Shown: one piece after another, positions 50,978 to 59,839 of the stretch
How the letters are laid out: each line of letters begins with the position of its first letter
Position numbering within the stretch: position 1 is the stretch's first letter
From: Paenibacillus sp. sptzw28
GTDB taxonomy: Bacteria > Bacillota > Bacilli > Paenibacillales > Paenibacillaceae
Direction: 5' to 3'
Length of the DNA stretch: 64,000 nucleotides
Assembly (NCBI RefSeq): GCF_019550795.1
Contig: NZ_CP080545.1
Span: forward strand, 513,001 to 577,000
Notes under the pieces: model-generated
Seen by the model: only the letters and a program-made list of their open reading frames with translations
The model's database searches: none
What the model was told of the DNA's origin: nothing
Program-made: the position numbers and the translations under genes

Positions 50978-52724
50978 TGAAATCCTCCTTCGTTTTCTTC
51001 GGAATCTCAATGGTGAGCGCCGTTCCCACATCCGCCAACCCTTCCAGGCGAATCTGCACATGCTCGCCGAAAAACCGCTTCAGCAGTCTGTTTACATACG
51101 ACAGACCAATACCAAGCCCGCGCCGCGAGGCATCGCCATCTTCCGTCAGCATCTGCTCGAACGTCTGAGGGTCCAGACCTGAACCGTTATCCTCGACCTT
51201 AAGCAGTACCGTATTCGCCCCTGATGAACGAATCGTAATGTCGACGCGTCCCTGCCTTTCGCCTGTACCGTGGTAGATCGCATTCTCGACGAGCGGCTGC
51301 AGCAGGAAACGGGGGATGGCCAGTCCGCGCACATCATCATCCACATATAAATTGAACTCGAATTCATAATCGTAGCGGATACGCTGCAGCTCCATGTAGT
51401 TTTGCAGCGCGTCAATTTCCTGTTGAACCGTTACAATAATGCTTTGCTTGCCCAGATTGTACTGAAGCACCTTGACGAGCAGAGTCACCAGCTTGTCGAT
51501 TTCCTTCTGGCCGTTCATCCGCGCCATCCACTGCACGGTATTGAGCGTATTGTGAAGGAAATGGGGGTTGATCTGGCTGAGCAGCTTCTCGATTTCAAGC
51601 CGGCTCTTCTGCTTCTCGTTATGCTCCACGGCATTGATCAGTTCATTAATCTTCGTCTTCATGTCCTGAAAGTTGCCAAGGAGCAGGTCGAATTCCTCCA
51701 CATTCGTGAAGGCAACGGGCATCTCCCGGTTCTCCGCCATCCGCACGATCTCCACGTTTACTTTGCGCAGCGGCCGGTAGACCTGCTTCCAGATAAAGAG
51801 CGCCAGCAATAGAGCGAACACCAGCGTACCGAAGGCCAAAATCGCGATTCGCTTGAGCCACAAATAAATTTCGCTGTTGAAGGTCGAGTTTTGGACCGCA
51901 GTTATGAGCTGCCAGCCTTGAGGGCTCGTATAGCGGAAGAGGCGATAGCCTTCGTATTCCCCGCTTACTTGTGAGCTTTCGTACCACTTTGTCGTCTGAA
52001 TGTCCGCCGGCGTATCCTTATCCTCCACAAAAGCGATCTGGCTATGTTCGTTAACCAAAAGATGGGACACTTTCATGCCATAAGACTCCTGGTTCAATAT
52101 ATTGCGGAACAAGTTGTAGTTGGTCTCCAGGTAAACATAGAGCTTACGCTCGTCCGGCGTGCGGACAATCCGCGTCGACGAGAACACGATATTGTCGCTG
52201 CCGCTGTACATCGTCTTATGGGGGCCGTAATACGAGGCCCCGTTATAATTCATAAACGGTGGAAGCTTGCCGATATCTAAGCCGCGGCCTATGCTGAAAT
52301 TCGTAAACAGAACCGGATCCGCGGCTTCCGGCATAATATAGGCGGTTACCCCCAGATAAGGGTTCGTAAAATTAACCAGAGTGATTTTCTTGTTAATGCT
52401 CTCCATAATCTGCGATTTCTTATAAATTTGCTTCTCCTGCAGGAAAGCCGAGACTTCATCCACGATTTGACCGTCAAGCGCAAACTGCTTGGACGCAAAA
52501 TCGAGATTGTTGATTGTATTCTCGAGACTGGCGGCTTCCTGCTTCAAGCTGGCGTTGATCCCGCTCTGGATTTTATTTTCCAGTATGGAGTATATGGATG
52601 AATAAGTCATAAAGGAGAGCAGCACGAGCGGTAGCAGGCATCCGATTATAATGTAGATGACAAGTGTGCGGCGCAATGATCGTCCGGCCTGTGGATGACC
52701 GTGAAACAACTGCCTGATTTGCAT
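50970..52724 (-). CDS. Sensor histidine kinase, YesM-like
   Basis: A 584-residue membrane kinase. Two transmembrane segments (TLVIYIIIGCLLPLVLLSFM near residue 25; IAILAFGTLVFALLLALFIW near 300) flank a sensor domain of about 250 residues. HAMP follows. The His_kinase domain has LLSQINPHFLHNTLNTVQWMA (phospho-His), and the ATPase has PLVENAIYHGTGE and KVEDNGSGL. ATG 52724 has GGGAG seven bases upstream. It is the first gene of the minus-strand unit and overlaps its regulator. Confidence 0.92.
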   Translation of the reverse strand: MQIRQLFHGHPQAGRSLRRTLVIYIIIGCLLPLVLLSFMTYSSIYSILENKIQSGINASLKQEAASLENTINNLDFASKQFALDGQIVDEVSAFLQEKQIYKKSQIMESINKKITLVNFTNPYLGVTAYIMPEAADPVLFTNFSIGRGLDIGKLPPFMNYNGASYYGPHKTMYSGSDNIVFSSTRIVRTPDERKLYVYLETNYNLFRNILNQESYGMKVSHLLVNEHSQIAFVEDKDTPADIQTTKWYESSQVSGEYEGYRLFRYTSPQGWQLITAVQNSTFNSEIYLWLKRIAILAFGTLVFALLLALFIWKQVYRPLRKVNVEIVRMAENREMPVAFTNVEEFDLLLGNFQDMKTKINELINAVEHNEKQKSRLEIEKLLSQINPHFLHNTLNTVQWMARMNGQKEIDKLVTLLVKVLQYNLGKQSIIVTVQQEIDALQNYMELQRIRYDYEFEFNLYVDDDVRGLAIPRFLLQPLVENAIYHGTGERQGRVDITIRSSGANTVLLKVEDNGSGLDPQTFEQMLTEDGDASRRGLGIGLSYVNRLLKRFFGEHVQIRLEGLADVGTALTIEIPKKTKEDFND

Positions 52725-52889
52725 AACCTCTCTCCCATCCCCATTGTCCATTGTACGGAGGTATTATAGCATACAGGGTTTTCTTTAAGAATACACCCGG
52801 GTCTTTGTGATCGCTGGTAAATAACTGTTTTGTGGATAGCGTTTTCCAATTATTTCAGCACGGGAGAGGATTGCCAAATAACATTAAAT

Positions 52890-52903
52890 GTGTAAAAATA
52901 CAC
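52890..52903. promoter_or_regulatory. Small palindrome upstream of the XRE gene
   Basis: GTGTA-AAAA-TACAC, 41 bases before the XRE-type start, lies in the divergent control region shared with the sensor kinase. Possible autoregulatory operator. Confidence 0.3.
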
Positions 52904-52944
52904 TTAAAGCGCGAAAGGTAACAAATCCGACAGGGGTGATGGTT

Positions 52945-53406
52945 ATGGTTATGGACAAAGAGAAAATGATCGATCTTATTTCGAATAAAGTTAAACTTGT
53001 TCGAACTGAACAAGATTACACCCAGGATAAAATGGCTGAGCTCCTTGGTATCTCGAAGAAAACGCTTGTTCAAATCGAGAAGGGGAGAACTTCCGCAGGC
53101 TGGACCAATGCCGTTGCTGTCTGTTCTTTATTCAGAAATAGCGAAATATTACAAGCCGCATTAGGTGACGACCCGTTGGAGGTAATTACGACTATTGCTC
53201 ATGAAGCTGTAGTAAGTCCCAAGGAAAAAACAATGGGAGGTAAAATTTGGTGGAAAGAAATCGGCAAAAAGGGCCATTACCGCTTGCAGCAAAATCTGAT
53301 TAGTCAGCATTATCGAATATTAGATGACCAAGATTATCGTTGGTACAGTTCCGTCGATAAAGAAGAAGCATTGAATCATCTGAATGAGTTAAACAATTCC
53401 AACTAA
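52945..53406 (+). CDS. XRE-type helix-turn-helix protein
   Basis: A 153-residue protein. The N-terminal HTH is LVRTEQDYTQDKMAELLGISKKTLVQIEKGRTSAGW, close to the simple XRE repressors (core QDKMAELLGISKKTLVQIEK). The C-terminal half (GGKIWWKEIGKKGHYRLQQNLIS) is not a domain I recognise; 'YRLQQN..S.HYRILD' looks like a conserved small-domain motif. ATG 52945 or 52951; AGGGG lies eight bases before the first. It is followed closely by a small membrane protein gene, probably its partner. Confidence 0.82.
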   Translation: MVMDKEKMIDLISNKVKLVRTEQDYTQDKMAELLGISKKTLVQIEKGRTSAGWTNAVAVCSLFRNSEILQAALGDDPLEVITTIAHEAVVSPKEKTMGGKIWWKEIGKKGHYRLQQNLISQHYRILDDQDYRWYSSVDKEEALNHLNELNNSN

Positions 53407-53419
53407 TGAGGTGTCCTTC

Positions 53420-53725
53420 ATGAGAGATGTCGACATAGAAACTTTGTTACACTTTGGCGTCATGGGCGTTGTGTTCATAGCGGTCATGATCTGCACAATT
53501 TTACATTTTCGAAACACGAATTCGATGCGTAAATCATTGCTCCTATCAATAGGTGTGGCGCTTCTGTTATACGGTATTGCTGGGGCGTGGTGGTTTTCTT
53601 ATGTCAGCGATGGTTTAGCCCAGGTGTTCGGAGTGATGTTTTATGGAATCGCATTTGTTGTTACGGGGTTGGTTAGTACTGGTGTTTTACTTGGAATAAA
53701 AAAAGCAGTCAGGAGAAGAGACTAG
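53420..53725 (+). CDS. Small membrane protein downstream of the XRE gene
   Basis: A 101-residue protein with three hydrophobic segments (GVMGVVFIAVMICTIL; LLLSIGVALLLYGIAGAWWF; VFGVMFYGIAFVVTGLV). GAGGTG lies seven bases before ATG 53420. It starts 13 bases after the XRE gene. Gene pairs of an HTH protein with a small membrane protein are common in Firmicutes; function unknown. Its last four bases overlap the convergent ABC gene. Confidence 0.6.
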   Translation: MRDVDIETLLHFGVMGVVFIAVMICTILHFRNTNSMRKSLLLSIGVALLLYGIAGAWWFSYVSDGLAQVFGVMFYGIAFVVTGLVSTGVLLGIKKAVRRRD

Positions 53726-55509
53726 CCTGACTGCCTTGTCTTCCGAAGCTGATCATTGTGCTGGAATTTCAGCGGCGTTTCCTGTTCCGACCACAACTCC
53801 CGGTAGATACCAGGCCGTGAAACCAGTTCCGTATGAGTGCCTCTCTCCAACAGGCGGCCTTCGTGCATCACCAGTACCTCGTCCGATCGCAGAGCGACAT
53901 CAAGGCGATGGGTGATGAAGATCAAAGTCGTACCCTTAAGTTTACCGATCAATCGGTCAAGCAGTCTCCGTTCGGTTCCTTGATCAAGAGACGACGTCGC
54001 TTCATCCATAATGAGCATCGCCGGCTTGCGAAGCAGCGCCCGTGCGATGCTGATCCGCTGCCGTTCTCCACCGGAGATCTGCAGGGCTTGCTCTCCAACG
54101 TGCGTGGACAACCCTTCAGGAAGGCGGGAAATCCACTCCTCCAACTCCGCGCTTCGGACTGCTTCCATTACGGCTTCAATCTCGTAATCCTCGAAGCCGT
54201 ATACGATATTATCCAGGATGGTGCCGCTATGCAGCATGACATCCTGAGTAACGCAAAGCACGTGACGTCTTAGCCACGATTGATCTATTTGGCCAAAGGG
54301 GATACCGTTCAAGCTGATAATGCCGGAAGCGGGTTCAATAAGCCTCAGGAGCAAATCGGCGAGCGTCGATTTACCCGAACCCCGATGTCCGGCAATAGTC
54401 ACAATCGAGCCTGGAACGAGGCGAAAGCTGACGTCGTCAAGCGCCAACCGATTATCGTAACGGTAGGAAACACGCTGAGCCTCGAGTGTTAATGGCCCTT
54501 TCGGTACAGCGCCCCCGCCTGCAGGCGGCACGGGAAATACAATGTCCGCCACCCGGTCAACAGAAGGTAATACTTTCACCAGGTCCAATACCATTTCAAT
54601 CAGATAAATGCCGAACGGCCGCAGCCAATTATACACGGCGACGAATGCGACGAGCGAACCAATCGTTATTTTGCCGTTTAGCGCTAACCATCCGCCTGCC
54701 GTATACATAAGGACCATAAAGCATGCGTTCAAAGAGCCTTGAATCATGCGAACCCGGTGATCGGCGAGTACCCCGCGTCTGGTATGGTTCCATTCCTGGC
54801 GAAGACAGTCCCGGACATTCCCCGCAGCAAGGGATTCCTGCCCCGCGGCTTTGATGAGGGCGGCACCGGATACCAGCTCACGCACCATCTCAGACACAAG
54901 CGAATTATGGCGGGCCGCAGCGGCCGCTCTCCGCTTCACCTGGCGGCCCAGAATCGTCATAAGTACCGCTTGTCCCGCCCATAGGATGAGAACGACGGCC
55001 GCTAAAGCCGGCTGAAGAAAAAGTAGAATCGCGGCCCCCGCTGTAATGGTCACTACATGAAACAGCATAAAGCCGAGCTGCCCGTTCACCATATGCGTGA
55101 TAGAGCGTGTATCATCCAGCATGCGCGTCAGCAGATCGCCGGCCCGGTTATTATTGAGTACGCTAAGCGGCTGATGCTGGATACCGTTGTACAAATCCGC
55201 CCGTCCAGCACCGGCAAGCCGAATGATGAATCGTCCCCAAATATTCTCAAATAAAATCATCATGCTCCCTATTATCGGCGCGAGCACCATGCATACGGTA
55301 ACGATGACCAGCAGATTCCAATTGCGCTGGGGGAGCACGCTCTCAAGAATGTATTTGGTCAAGAAGGGGGGTGTCATGAACAGGAGGCTGCCGACTATAT
55401 TTTTCATTACAATTAAAGAAAAATTTTTCCAATGCGGCGCAAGATGCCTTCTGACATAGGTACCTGCACTTTGCTGTTTATCGGGCGACGGGTGCAAGCT
55501 TAAACTCAT
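53722..55509 (-). CDS. ABC exporter half-transporter, second subunit
   Basis: A 595-residue protein: six transmembrane segments, then an ATPase with Walker A AGHRGSGKSTLADLL, signature ISGGERQRISIARALL, Walker B LIMDEATSSLD, and the H-loop FITHRLD. Catalytic Glu and His are present. The gene overlaps the preceding one by 32 bases, so a heterodimeric exporter is likely. Substrate unknown; lipids, drugs or peptides are all possible for this group. Confidence 0.9.
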   Translation of the reverse strand: MSLSLHPSPDKQQSAGTYVRRHLAPHWKNFSLIVMKNIVGSLLFMTPPFLTKYILESVLPQRNWNLLVIVTVCMVLAPIIGSMMILFENIWGRFIIRLAGAGRADLYNGIQHQPLSVLNNNRAGDLLTRMLDDTRSITHMVNGQLGFMLFHVVTITAGAAILLFLQPALAAVVLILWAGQAVLMTILGRQVKRRAAAAARHNSLVSEMVRELVSGAALIKAAGQESLAAGNVRDCLRQEWNHTRRGVLADHRVRMIQGSLNACFMVLMYTAGGWLALNGKITIGSLVAFVAVYNWLRPFGIYLIEMVLDLVKVLPSVDRVADIVFPVPPAGGGAVPKGPLTLEAQRVSYRYDNRLALDDVSFRLVPGSIVTIAGHRGSGKSTLADLLLRLIEPASGIISLNGIPFGQIDQSWLRRHVLCVTQDVMLHSGTILDNIVYGFEDYEIEAVMEAVRSAELEEWISRLPEGLSTHVGEQALQISGGERQRISIARALLRKPAMLIMDEATSSLDQGTERRLLDRLIGKLKGTTLIFITHRLDVALRSDEVLVMHEGRLLERGTHTELVSRPGIYRELWSEQETPLKFQHNDQLRKTRQSG

Positions 55510-57262
55510 GACTATCGTATCCCTCCGCTTCGTAATCTCTCTGCATACTTTCCTCTTGCCACAGCTTGGCGTACAGACCTTGAAGGCTCATAAGCTCTCC
55601 ATGGGTACCCTGTTCGACAAGCTCGCCTTCGTTCAACACGAGGATCCGGTCGGCCATGACAGCTCCTCTCAAGCGGTGGGTGACATTGATCCGGGTAATT
55701 CCGTTTGCATATGTATTCAGCGCGCTATATACGCCGGTTTCACTCTTCTGGTCAAGCGAGGAGGTAGCTTCATCGAGCAGCAGTATGTCCGGTTTCTTCA
55801 CCATCGTACGGACCAGTCCAAGCAGCTGCCGCTGTCCCCCGGAAAGGCGATTGCCGCTCGGGCCGATCTCTGAATCATAGCCCAAGGGAAGCTGCGAAAT
55901 AATATCCTCCGCCCCGAATGCTTTCATCCACATATCCAGCACCGGCTTATCCGCTCCCCCTAAATAAGTTAAATTGCGATAAAGGGTATTCCGGAACCAA
56001 ATACCCTCCTGCATTACATATCCGACACGGTTTCGCAAATGCGTCGCATCCAGCTCACGGATCGGAATCCCGCCGATCCTGATGTTGCCCCCGGATGGCT
56101 CGTGCAGCCGGAGGAGCAGCTTCAGCAGCGTGCTTTTCCCGGCACCGCTCGGCCCAACAATGGCTACATGCTCGCCCGGTGCAACGGTGAAGCTTAGATT
56201 GCGAAGTAACTCACCGCGTTCCCCTGCCGCATGGACACCCTCAAATATGATCGGTTGCCCCAGGTAATCAGACGGCTTACGTAAGCCTCCTTCTATGCCG
56301 GGCTCAGTCGGCAGCTGCAAATATTCCCTGATTCCCTGTATCCGCACCTTGATATCCGCAAAGCTCACATATAGCTCGAAGAATGAGCGAACCGGCGCGT
56401 TCAGCGCCGGGATGTAGGCGATAATCGTCACAAGCTGTCCGAGCGAAGCCTGTCCTGCTGCCATCTGCCAACCGGCGAACAGAAAGACGAATGCCGGAGC
56501 CAAGGAATCGGGAATCCGCGGAAATGTCTTATATAAGCTCTGAGCGATGCCTTCCCGGTAGGTGAGGTCTGCCCATTTAGCCTGATCGTCTGCAACGTCC
56601 GCGAGAGCCCTCCGCTCGGTGCCGTACAGCTTGATCTGCTTAAGGGCCTCAAGCTTTTCCAGCAGGCTCTGCCGCAGACGGGCGTCGTGCGCAACCAGCT
56701 CTTTTCTGGCGATGCTGCGTTTTCGTCCATAGAGCTGCACTGGAATAAAGAGAACAACGTAAGCCGTCAACAGAACCACTGAAAGCACCCAATTCCAGCG
56801 AAAGATGACCGCCATCGCCGCACAGGCGAGCAGAAGTTCCTGGACGAAGCCGGGAAGTGTAGACAAACCGAACTGCTGGATGGCCCTTGTATCCTGCGTG
56901 CAGCGCTGAAGGAGTTGTCCTCTTGGTGTTTTGGTGAAAAAAACGGAGGAGGTGCGGAGCACGGCCGCCAGTATTTCCTCGGTCAGCGAGTAGGATAGCT
57001 TAATCATCGTCTTAGCCGATACGTATGACCGAACCGAAAAACACAGCTCCGACAGCAGCAAGGCGCTGAGTAATAACAGAGAGGTCCGGGCCATGCCTTT
57101 GCCTCCGTGAAGGGTTATTTCGTCCATTAACCGGCCGATCAGCAGCGGGGCAGCCGCTCCGCATATTGCGGCAATTACGCTTAACAGCACTACAAGCACA
57201 AACGCCGCTTTAGATCGGCTGAATTGTTTTACAAAGAATATAACCCAGTCCGGTATTCTCAT
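55478..57262 (-). CDS. ABC exporter half-transporter, first subunit
   Basis: A 594-residue protein with six transmembrane segments (AAFVLVVLLSVIAAICGAAAP first) and an ATPase with Walker A VGPSGAGKSTLLKLLL, signature LSGGQRQLLGLVRTM, Walker B ILLLDEATSSLD, and the H-loop INVTHRL. Both subunits keep the catalytic residues, unlike some heterodimeric exporters with one degenerate site. It is the first gene of the pair. Its upstream region is the 313-base gap shared with the SRPBCC gene. Confidence 0.9.
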   Translation of the reverse strand: MRIPDWVIFFVKQFSRSKAAFVLVVLLSVIAAICGAAAPLLIGRLMDEITLHGGKGMARTSLLLLSALLLSELCFSVRSYVSAKTMIKLSYSLTEEILAAVLRTSSVFFTKTPRGQLLQRCTQDTRAIQQFGLSTLPGFVQELLLACAAMAVIFRWNWVLSVVLLTAYVVLFIPVQLYGRKRSIARKELVAHDARLRQSLLEKLEALKQIKLYGTERRALADVADDQAKWADLTYREGIAQSLYKTFPRIPDSLAPAFVFLFAGWQMAAGQASLGQLVTIIAYIPALNAPVRSFFELYVSFADIKVRIQGIREYLQLPTEPGIEGGLRKPSDYLGQPIIFEGVHAAGERGELLRNLSFTVAPGEHVAIVGPSGAGKSTLLKLLLRLHEPSGGNIRIGGIPIRELDATHLRNRVGYVMQEGIWFRNTLYRNLTYLGGADKPVLDMWMKAFGAEDIISQLPLGYDSEIGPSGNRLSGGQRQLLGLVRTMVKKPDILLLDEATSSLDQKSETGVYSALNTYANGITRINVTHRLRGAVMADRILVLNEGELVEQGTHGELMSLQGLYAKLWQEESMQRDYEAEGYDSHEFKLAPVAR

Positions 57263-57504
57263 AGGACATTACCTCCACAGAAAGGTGAAAACGCATTTAT
57301 CGTAGCAGTCACCGCGTGGAAGGGTCAAACGGTAAAAACAAATGTTCGCCTTTTTTGATTTGTTGCAGCTGCCGGGACCGAGAGCATTTTCTGAAAACGA
57401 ATGCTTGTATTTTCTCGTTCTTTCGCCCGTTTATGAAGGATACATAACTTTTCATAAAGGCTATGTTTCAACTTCATTGTTTGCGGTCACTATGGAACTT
57501 ATGA

Positions 57505-57534
57505 TTGATAGGGTTTCCAGTTTAATGGTATAAT
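57505..57534 (+). promoter_or_regulatory. Sigma-A promoter of the SRPBCC gene
   Basis: TTGATA (57505-57510) and TATAAT (57529-57534) are separated by 18 bases. The rest of the gap 57263-57576 shows no gene; it is AT-rich and must also hold the ABC exporter promoter on the minus strand. Confidence 0.7.
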
Positions 57535-57576
57535 TAACGATAAACCCAAATCTAATATAGTGAGGCGGTAACTATA

Positions 57577-58011
57577 ATGGAAACAGGTAATAAAGTAACA
57601 ATAACGGTAGAAACCACAGTTCATGCGCCAGTTGAACAAGTGTGGGAATATTGGACAGAACCGCAGCATATAACAAAATGGTCTTTTGCTTCTGATGACT
57701 GGCATGCACCAAAGGCGGAAAATGATTTAAGGGTCGGCGGAAAATTTCTTACTAGAATGGAAGCAAAGGATGGAAGCTTTGGGTTCGATTTTGGTGGAGT
57801 TTATGATGAAATCAGAGTAAACGAATTTATTTCTTACACCCTTGGAGATGGAAGAAAAGTCACGGTCACTTTTATTAGTCAAGAAAGCGACACTAGGGTG
57901 ATTGAAGATTTTGAAGCAGAAGAGACCCACCCCGTTGAGCAGCAAAAAGCAGGCTGGCAGGCGTTTCTGGATAATTTTAAAAAATACAGTGAAGTTTCCA
58001 AGGAAGATTAG
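57577..58011 (+). CDS. SRPBCC (AHSA1-like) domain protein
   Basis: A 144-residue protein of the START/AHSA1 superfamily. VETTVHAPVEQVWEYWTEPQHITKW and DLRVGGKFLTRMEAKDGS are the usual opening, and the C-terminal helix HPVEQQKAGWQAFLDNFKKY closes the hydrophobic pocket. Such proteins bind hydrophobic ligands; some are stress-related. GAGGCGG precedes ATG 57577. A strong terminator follows at 58052. Confidence 0.9.
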   Translation: METGNKVTITVETTVHAPVEQVWEYWTEPQHITKWSFASDDWHAPKAENDLRVGGKFLTRMEAKDGSFGFDFGGVYDEIRVNEFISYTLGDGRKVTVTFISQESDTRVIEDFEAEETHPVEQQKAGWQAFLDNFKKYSEVSKED

Positions 58012-58051
58012 GATAAACAAATCGGACATCCAGGTTAATAAACTTATTTTT

Positions 58052-58078
58052 AAAACCTTCCTTTGGGAAGGTTTTTTT
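58052..58078 (+). terminator. Terminator after the SRPBCC gene
   Basis: AAAACCTTCC pairs with GGAAGGTTTT, followed by T's. Confidence 0.9.
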
Positions 58079-58152
58079 AAGTAAGCAAATAATAGTCGAA
58101 TGCCCTTTCAGGAAGAAGACTTACGATTAATTATCGGCGTTGATCAAAGCTC

Positions 58153-58479
58153 CTAATTGAGAGTTTTCCAATCCCGCCAATCACCAGGTTCATTCACTTC
58201 GTATATGTCGTTATTTCGATTCACAAATTTGTGTATAAAAAGTTCCCTGCGTATCGTAGCGTAGTCTTCGTTCAGCGGTTTAATGAATTCATTTATTTCT
58301 TTTTCCGTGTACTTTTTATTGGCATTAAGCTGGTTCGCAAGGTGCTCAAGTACTATTAACTTTTTTTTCAATTGTGACGGAAGATGCTTTATGATGCCTT
58401 GCTCGGTGAAAAAATTTCGAAGTACAGATTTCTTCAGCTTTTCGTTTTTGGACAGTGCATTTGCAATTTGTTCAGACAT
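58153..58479 (-). CDS. DUF2087-domain protein
   Basis: A 108-residue protein. The C-terminal 75 residues match DUF2087: KHLPSQLKKKLIVLEHLANQL, YTEKEINEFIKPLNEDYATIRREL and FVNRNNDIYEV. In other genomes DUF2087 often follows an HTH domain and is linked to transcriptional control; this copy is short and has no HTH I can see. GGAGG precedes ATG 58479. Its promoter carries three ATTAGAT half-sites, which suggests tight regulation, perhaps by itself. Confidence 0.8.
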   Translation of the reverse strand: MSEQIANALSKNEKLKKSVLRNFFTEQGIIKHLPSQLKKKLIVLEHLANQLNANKKYTEKEINEFIKPLNEDYATIRRELFIHKFVNRNNDIYEVNEPGDWRDWKTLN

Positions 58480-58495
58480 AATGTTCCTCCATATA

Positions 58496-58545
58496 ATTAG
58501 ATACTAATCTAATTAGATAATAATTAAATTGGGATCTAATGTCAA
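58496..58545 (-). promoter_or_regulatory. Sigma-A promoter with three ATTAGAT half-sites
   Basis: On the minus strand a perfect -35 TTGACA (58540-58545), a 17-base spacer and a -10 TATTAT (58517-58522). Just downstream ATTAGAT (58496-58502) and ATCTAAT (58507-58513) form a perfect 7-4-7 inverted repeat, and another ATTAGAT covers 58512-58518 next to the -10. This looks like an operator for the DUF2087 gene. Confidence 0.7.
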
Positions 58546-58648
58546 GACTTCTCTGAACAAGGTTTTTAACGCTTTTTTCCTTCAATAATTGAATAAAGCA
58601 AATCTTAATATAAGAAAATCAACAACATAAGATTAACTTAGTCTTCAT

Positions 58649-58677
58649 AAAAAAGAGCCCTCCGCGAAGGAAAGCCC
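58649..58677 (-). terminator. Terminator after the Gmad2 lipoprotein gene (minus strand)
   Basis: On the minus strand GGGCTTTCC pairs with GGAGGGCTC (with G-T pairs), followed by six T. Confidence 0.65.
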
Positions 58678-58719
58678 GAATCAATATTCAATGTTCATGC
58701 TGAGAAAGAACGGATTTTT

Positions 58720-59301
58720 CTAACCCACCTGCTTGAGCAGCTTCTTGTCGAATTTGAGCGGGATGTGAAGTACGTTTATCGGCCTTCCGTCTTCAGCGCT
58801 TATTTCAAATATAGTCAGCACACCGGTGGGACTTGTCGGCTGCTCCTTGAAAGTAACGGTAAATTCGAAGTTCCCCCATTCAGGCGCTCCCATATCAGCC
58901 ATCGTATGCCCTTCAGCCAATATATTGTGACCGTCTTCGAACGAATAGCTGAATGCGGCCTCGAACACCCTGGCTTGGCCTTTCACCACGAAGGGACCGT
59001 CGATTTCGCTGTTCGGAGCAGGCGAATAAACGCGGAACGCCTTGTTTTCTGCGACTATCTTGGGCTGTCCCTCTTTGTCTTTGCCGGAATTCTCCGCCCC
59101 GGTGTTTTTATCCCCCGAATTAACTGCGCCATCCGTTTGGTTGGTTTTGTCCGGATCGTTGACCTTACCGTTCCCGCCGCCTTGCGTGGGCTGGCCCGCT
59201 GTCTTGTCTGCGGTATCGCCGCTGGATGCACAGCCGCCCGCAACCGCCGCAATGAGGAGAACCGCGATCCAAACCAGCACGAGCTTACCAATTGACTTCA
59301 T
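58720..59301 (-). CDS. Lipoprotein with Gmad2 immunoglobulin-like domain
   Basis: A 193-residue lipoprotein. LLIAAVAGGCASSG is the lipobox, followed by a 70-residue G/N/D/K-rich linker. The C-terminal domain matches Gmad2: FRVYSPAPNSEIDGPFVVKGQARVFEAAFSYSFEDGHNIL (its PAPNSEI and AFSYSFEDGH motifs are diagnostic) and GAPEWGNFEFTV. Gmad2 domains occur in spore germination proteins such as GerM-linked proteins. GGAG lies eight bases before ATG 59301. It stands alone between terminators. Confidence 0.88.
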   Translation of the reverse strand: MKSIGKLVLVWIAVLLIAAVAGGCASSGDTADKTAGQPTQGGGNGKVNDPDKTNQTDGAVNSGDKNTGAENSGKDKEGQPKIVAENKAFRVYSPAPNSEIDGPFVVKGQARVFEAAFSYSFEDGHNILAEGHTMADMGAPEWGNFEFTVTFKEQPTSPTGVLTIFEISAEDGRPINVLHIPLKFDKKLLKQVG

Positions 59302-59597
59302 GCGTATCACTCCTTAGTAGTTTCACCTGGCGTTCACTATTATAGATGTGGATTAAGGTGAACATGTTGCAATATTTCCGGTGGAAATTGTTTACTCTCC
59401 CCTTAACGGTAACCTGTATAGTATAAACAACAAGCCCACCAATTTATGTCGGAAGACGGGGATTGATGTTCTCTTGGGGTGGATACACTTCCGGATGACT
59501 GCAGTCATAGGAAGCTTTGACGCCAGTCACTTGTTTGAATTTTCCTTTACTCTAAAATTGATACAGTACGTATCTGATTGAGTGGGGGATTTCTGTA

Positions 59598-59750
59598 ATG
59601 GAACGTAAACGAAGAATGAATAACAAGTGGAGGGTGTGGGTTCTGCTGCTGTCGGCTTGGTTTGCTGTCGGCAGCGTCATAACAGGGGCTGAGGGGAAAA
59701 CGAGGATAGGCGGAAAACATAATAAGAGGGTGCCCGATTGGTCAACATGA
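59598..59750 (+). CDS. Possible 50-residue secreted peptide
   Basis: ATG 59598 follows GGGGGATTTCTGTA. The 50-residue product has a basic start (MERKRRMNNKWR), a hydrophobic core (VWVLLLSAWFAVGSVITGAEG) and a basic tail, like a signal peptide with a short mature part. Its stop lies inside a long hairpin (59724-59767). I do not recognise it and it may not be expressed. Confidence 0.35.
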   Translation: MERKRRMNNKWRVWVLLLSAWFAVGSVITGAEGKTRIGGKHNKRVPDWST

Positions 59751-59767
59751 CCGGCGGGCACCCTCTT
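59724..59767. terminator. Long hairpin between the small ORF and ferritin
   Basis: AAGAGGGTGCCCG pairs with CGGGCACCCTCTT, and the inner GGTCA/TGACC extends it. It lies between the small plus-strand ORF and the minus-strand ferritin gene. T-rich tails are weak on both sides. Confidence 0.55.
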
Positions 59768-59839
59768 GCTGTATTGAACGGAGGATCGAATATATACGCG
59801 TTGCAGATGAATTTCTTGCGCTTAAAAGCTGTTGCGCTG

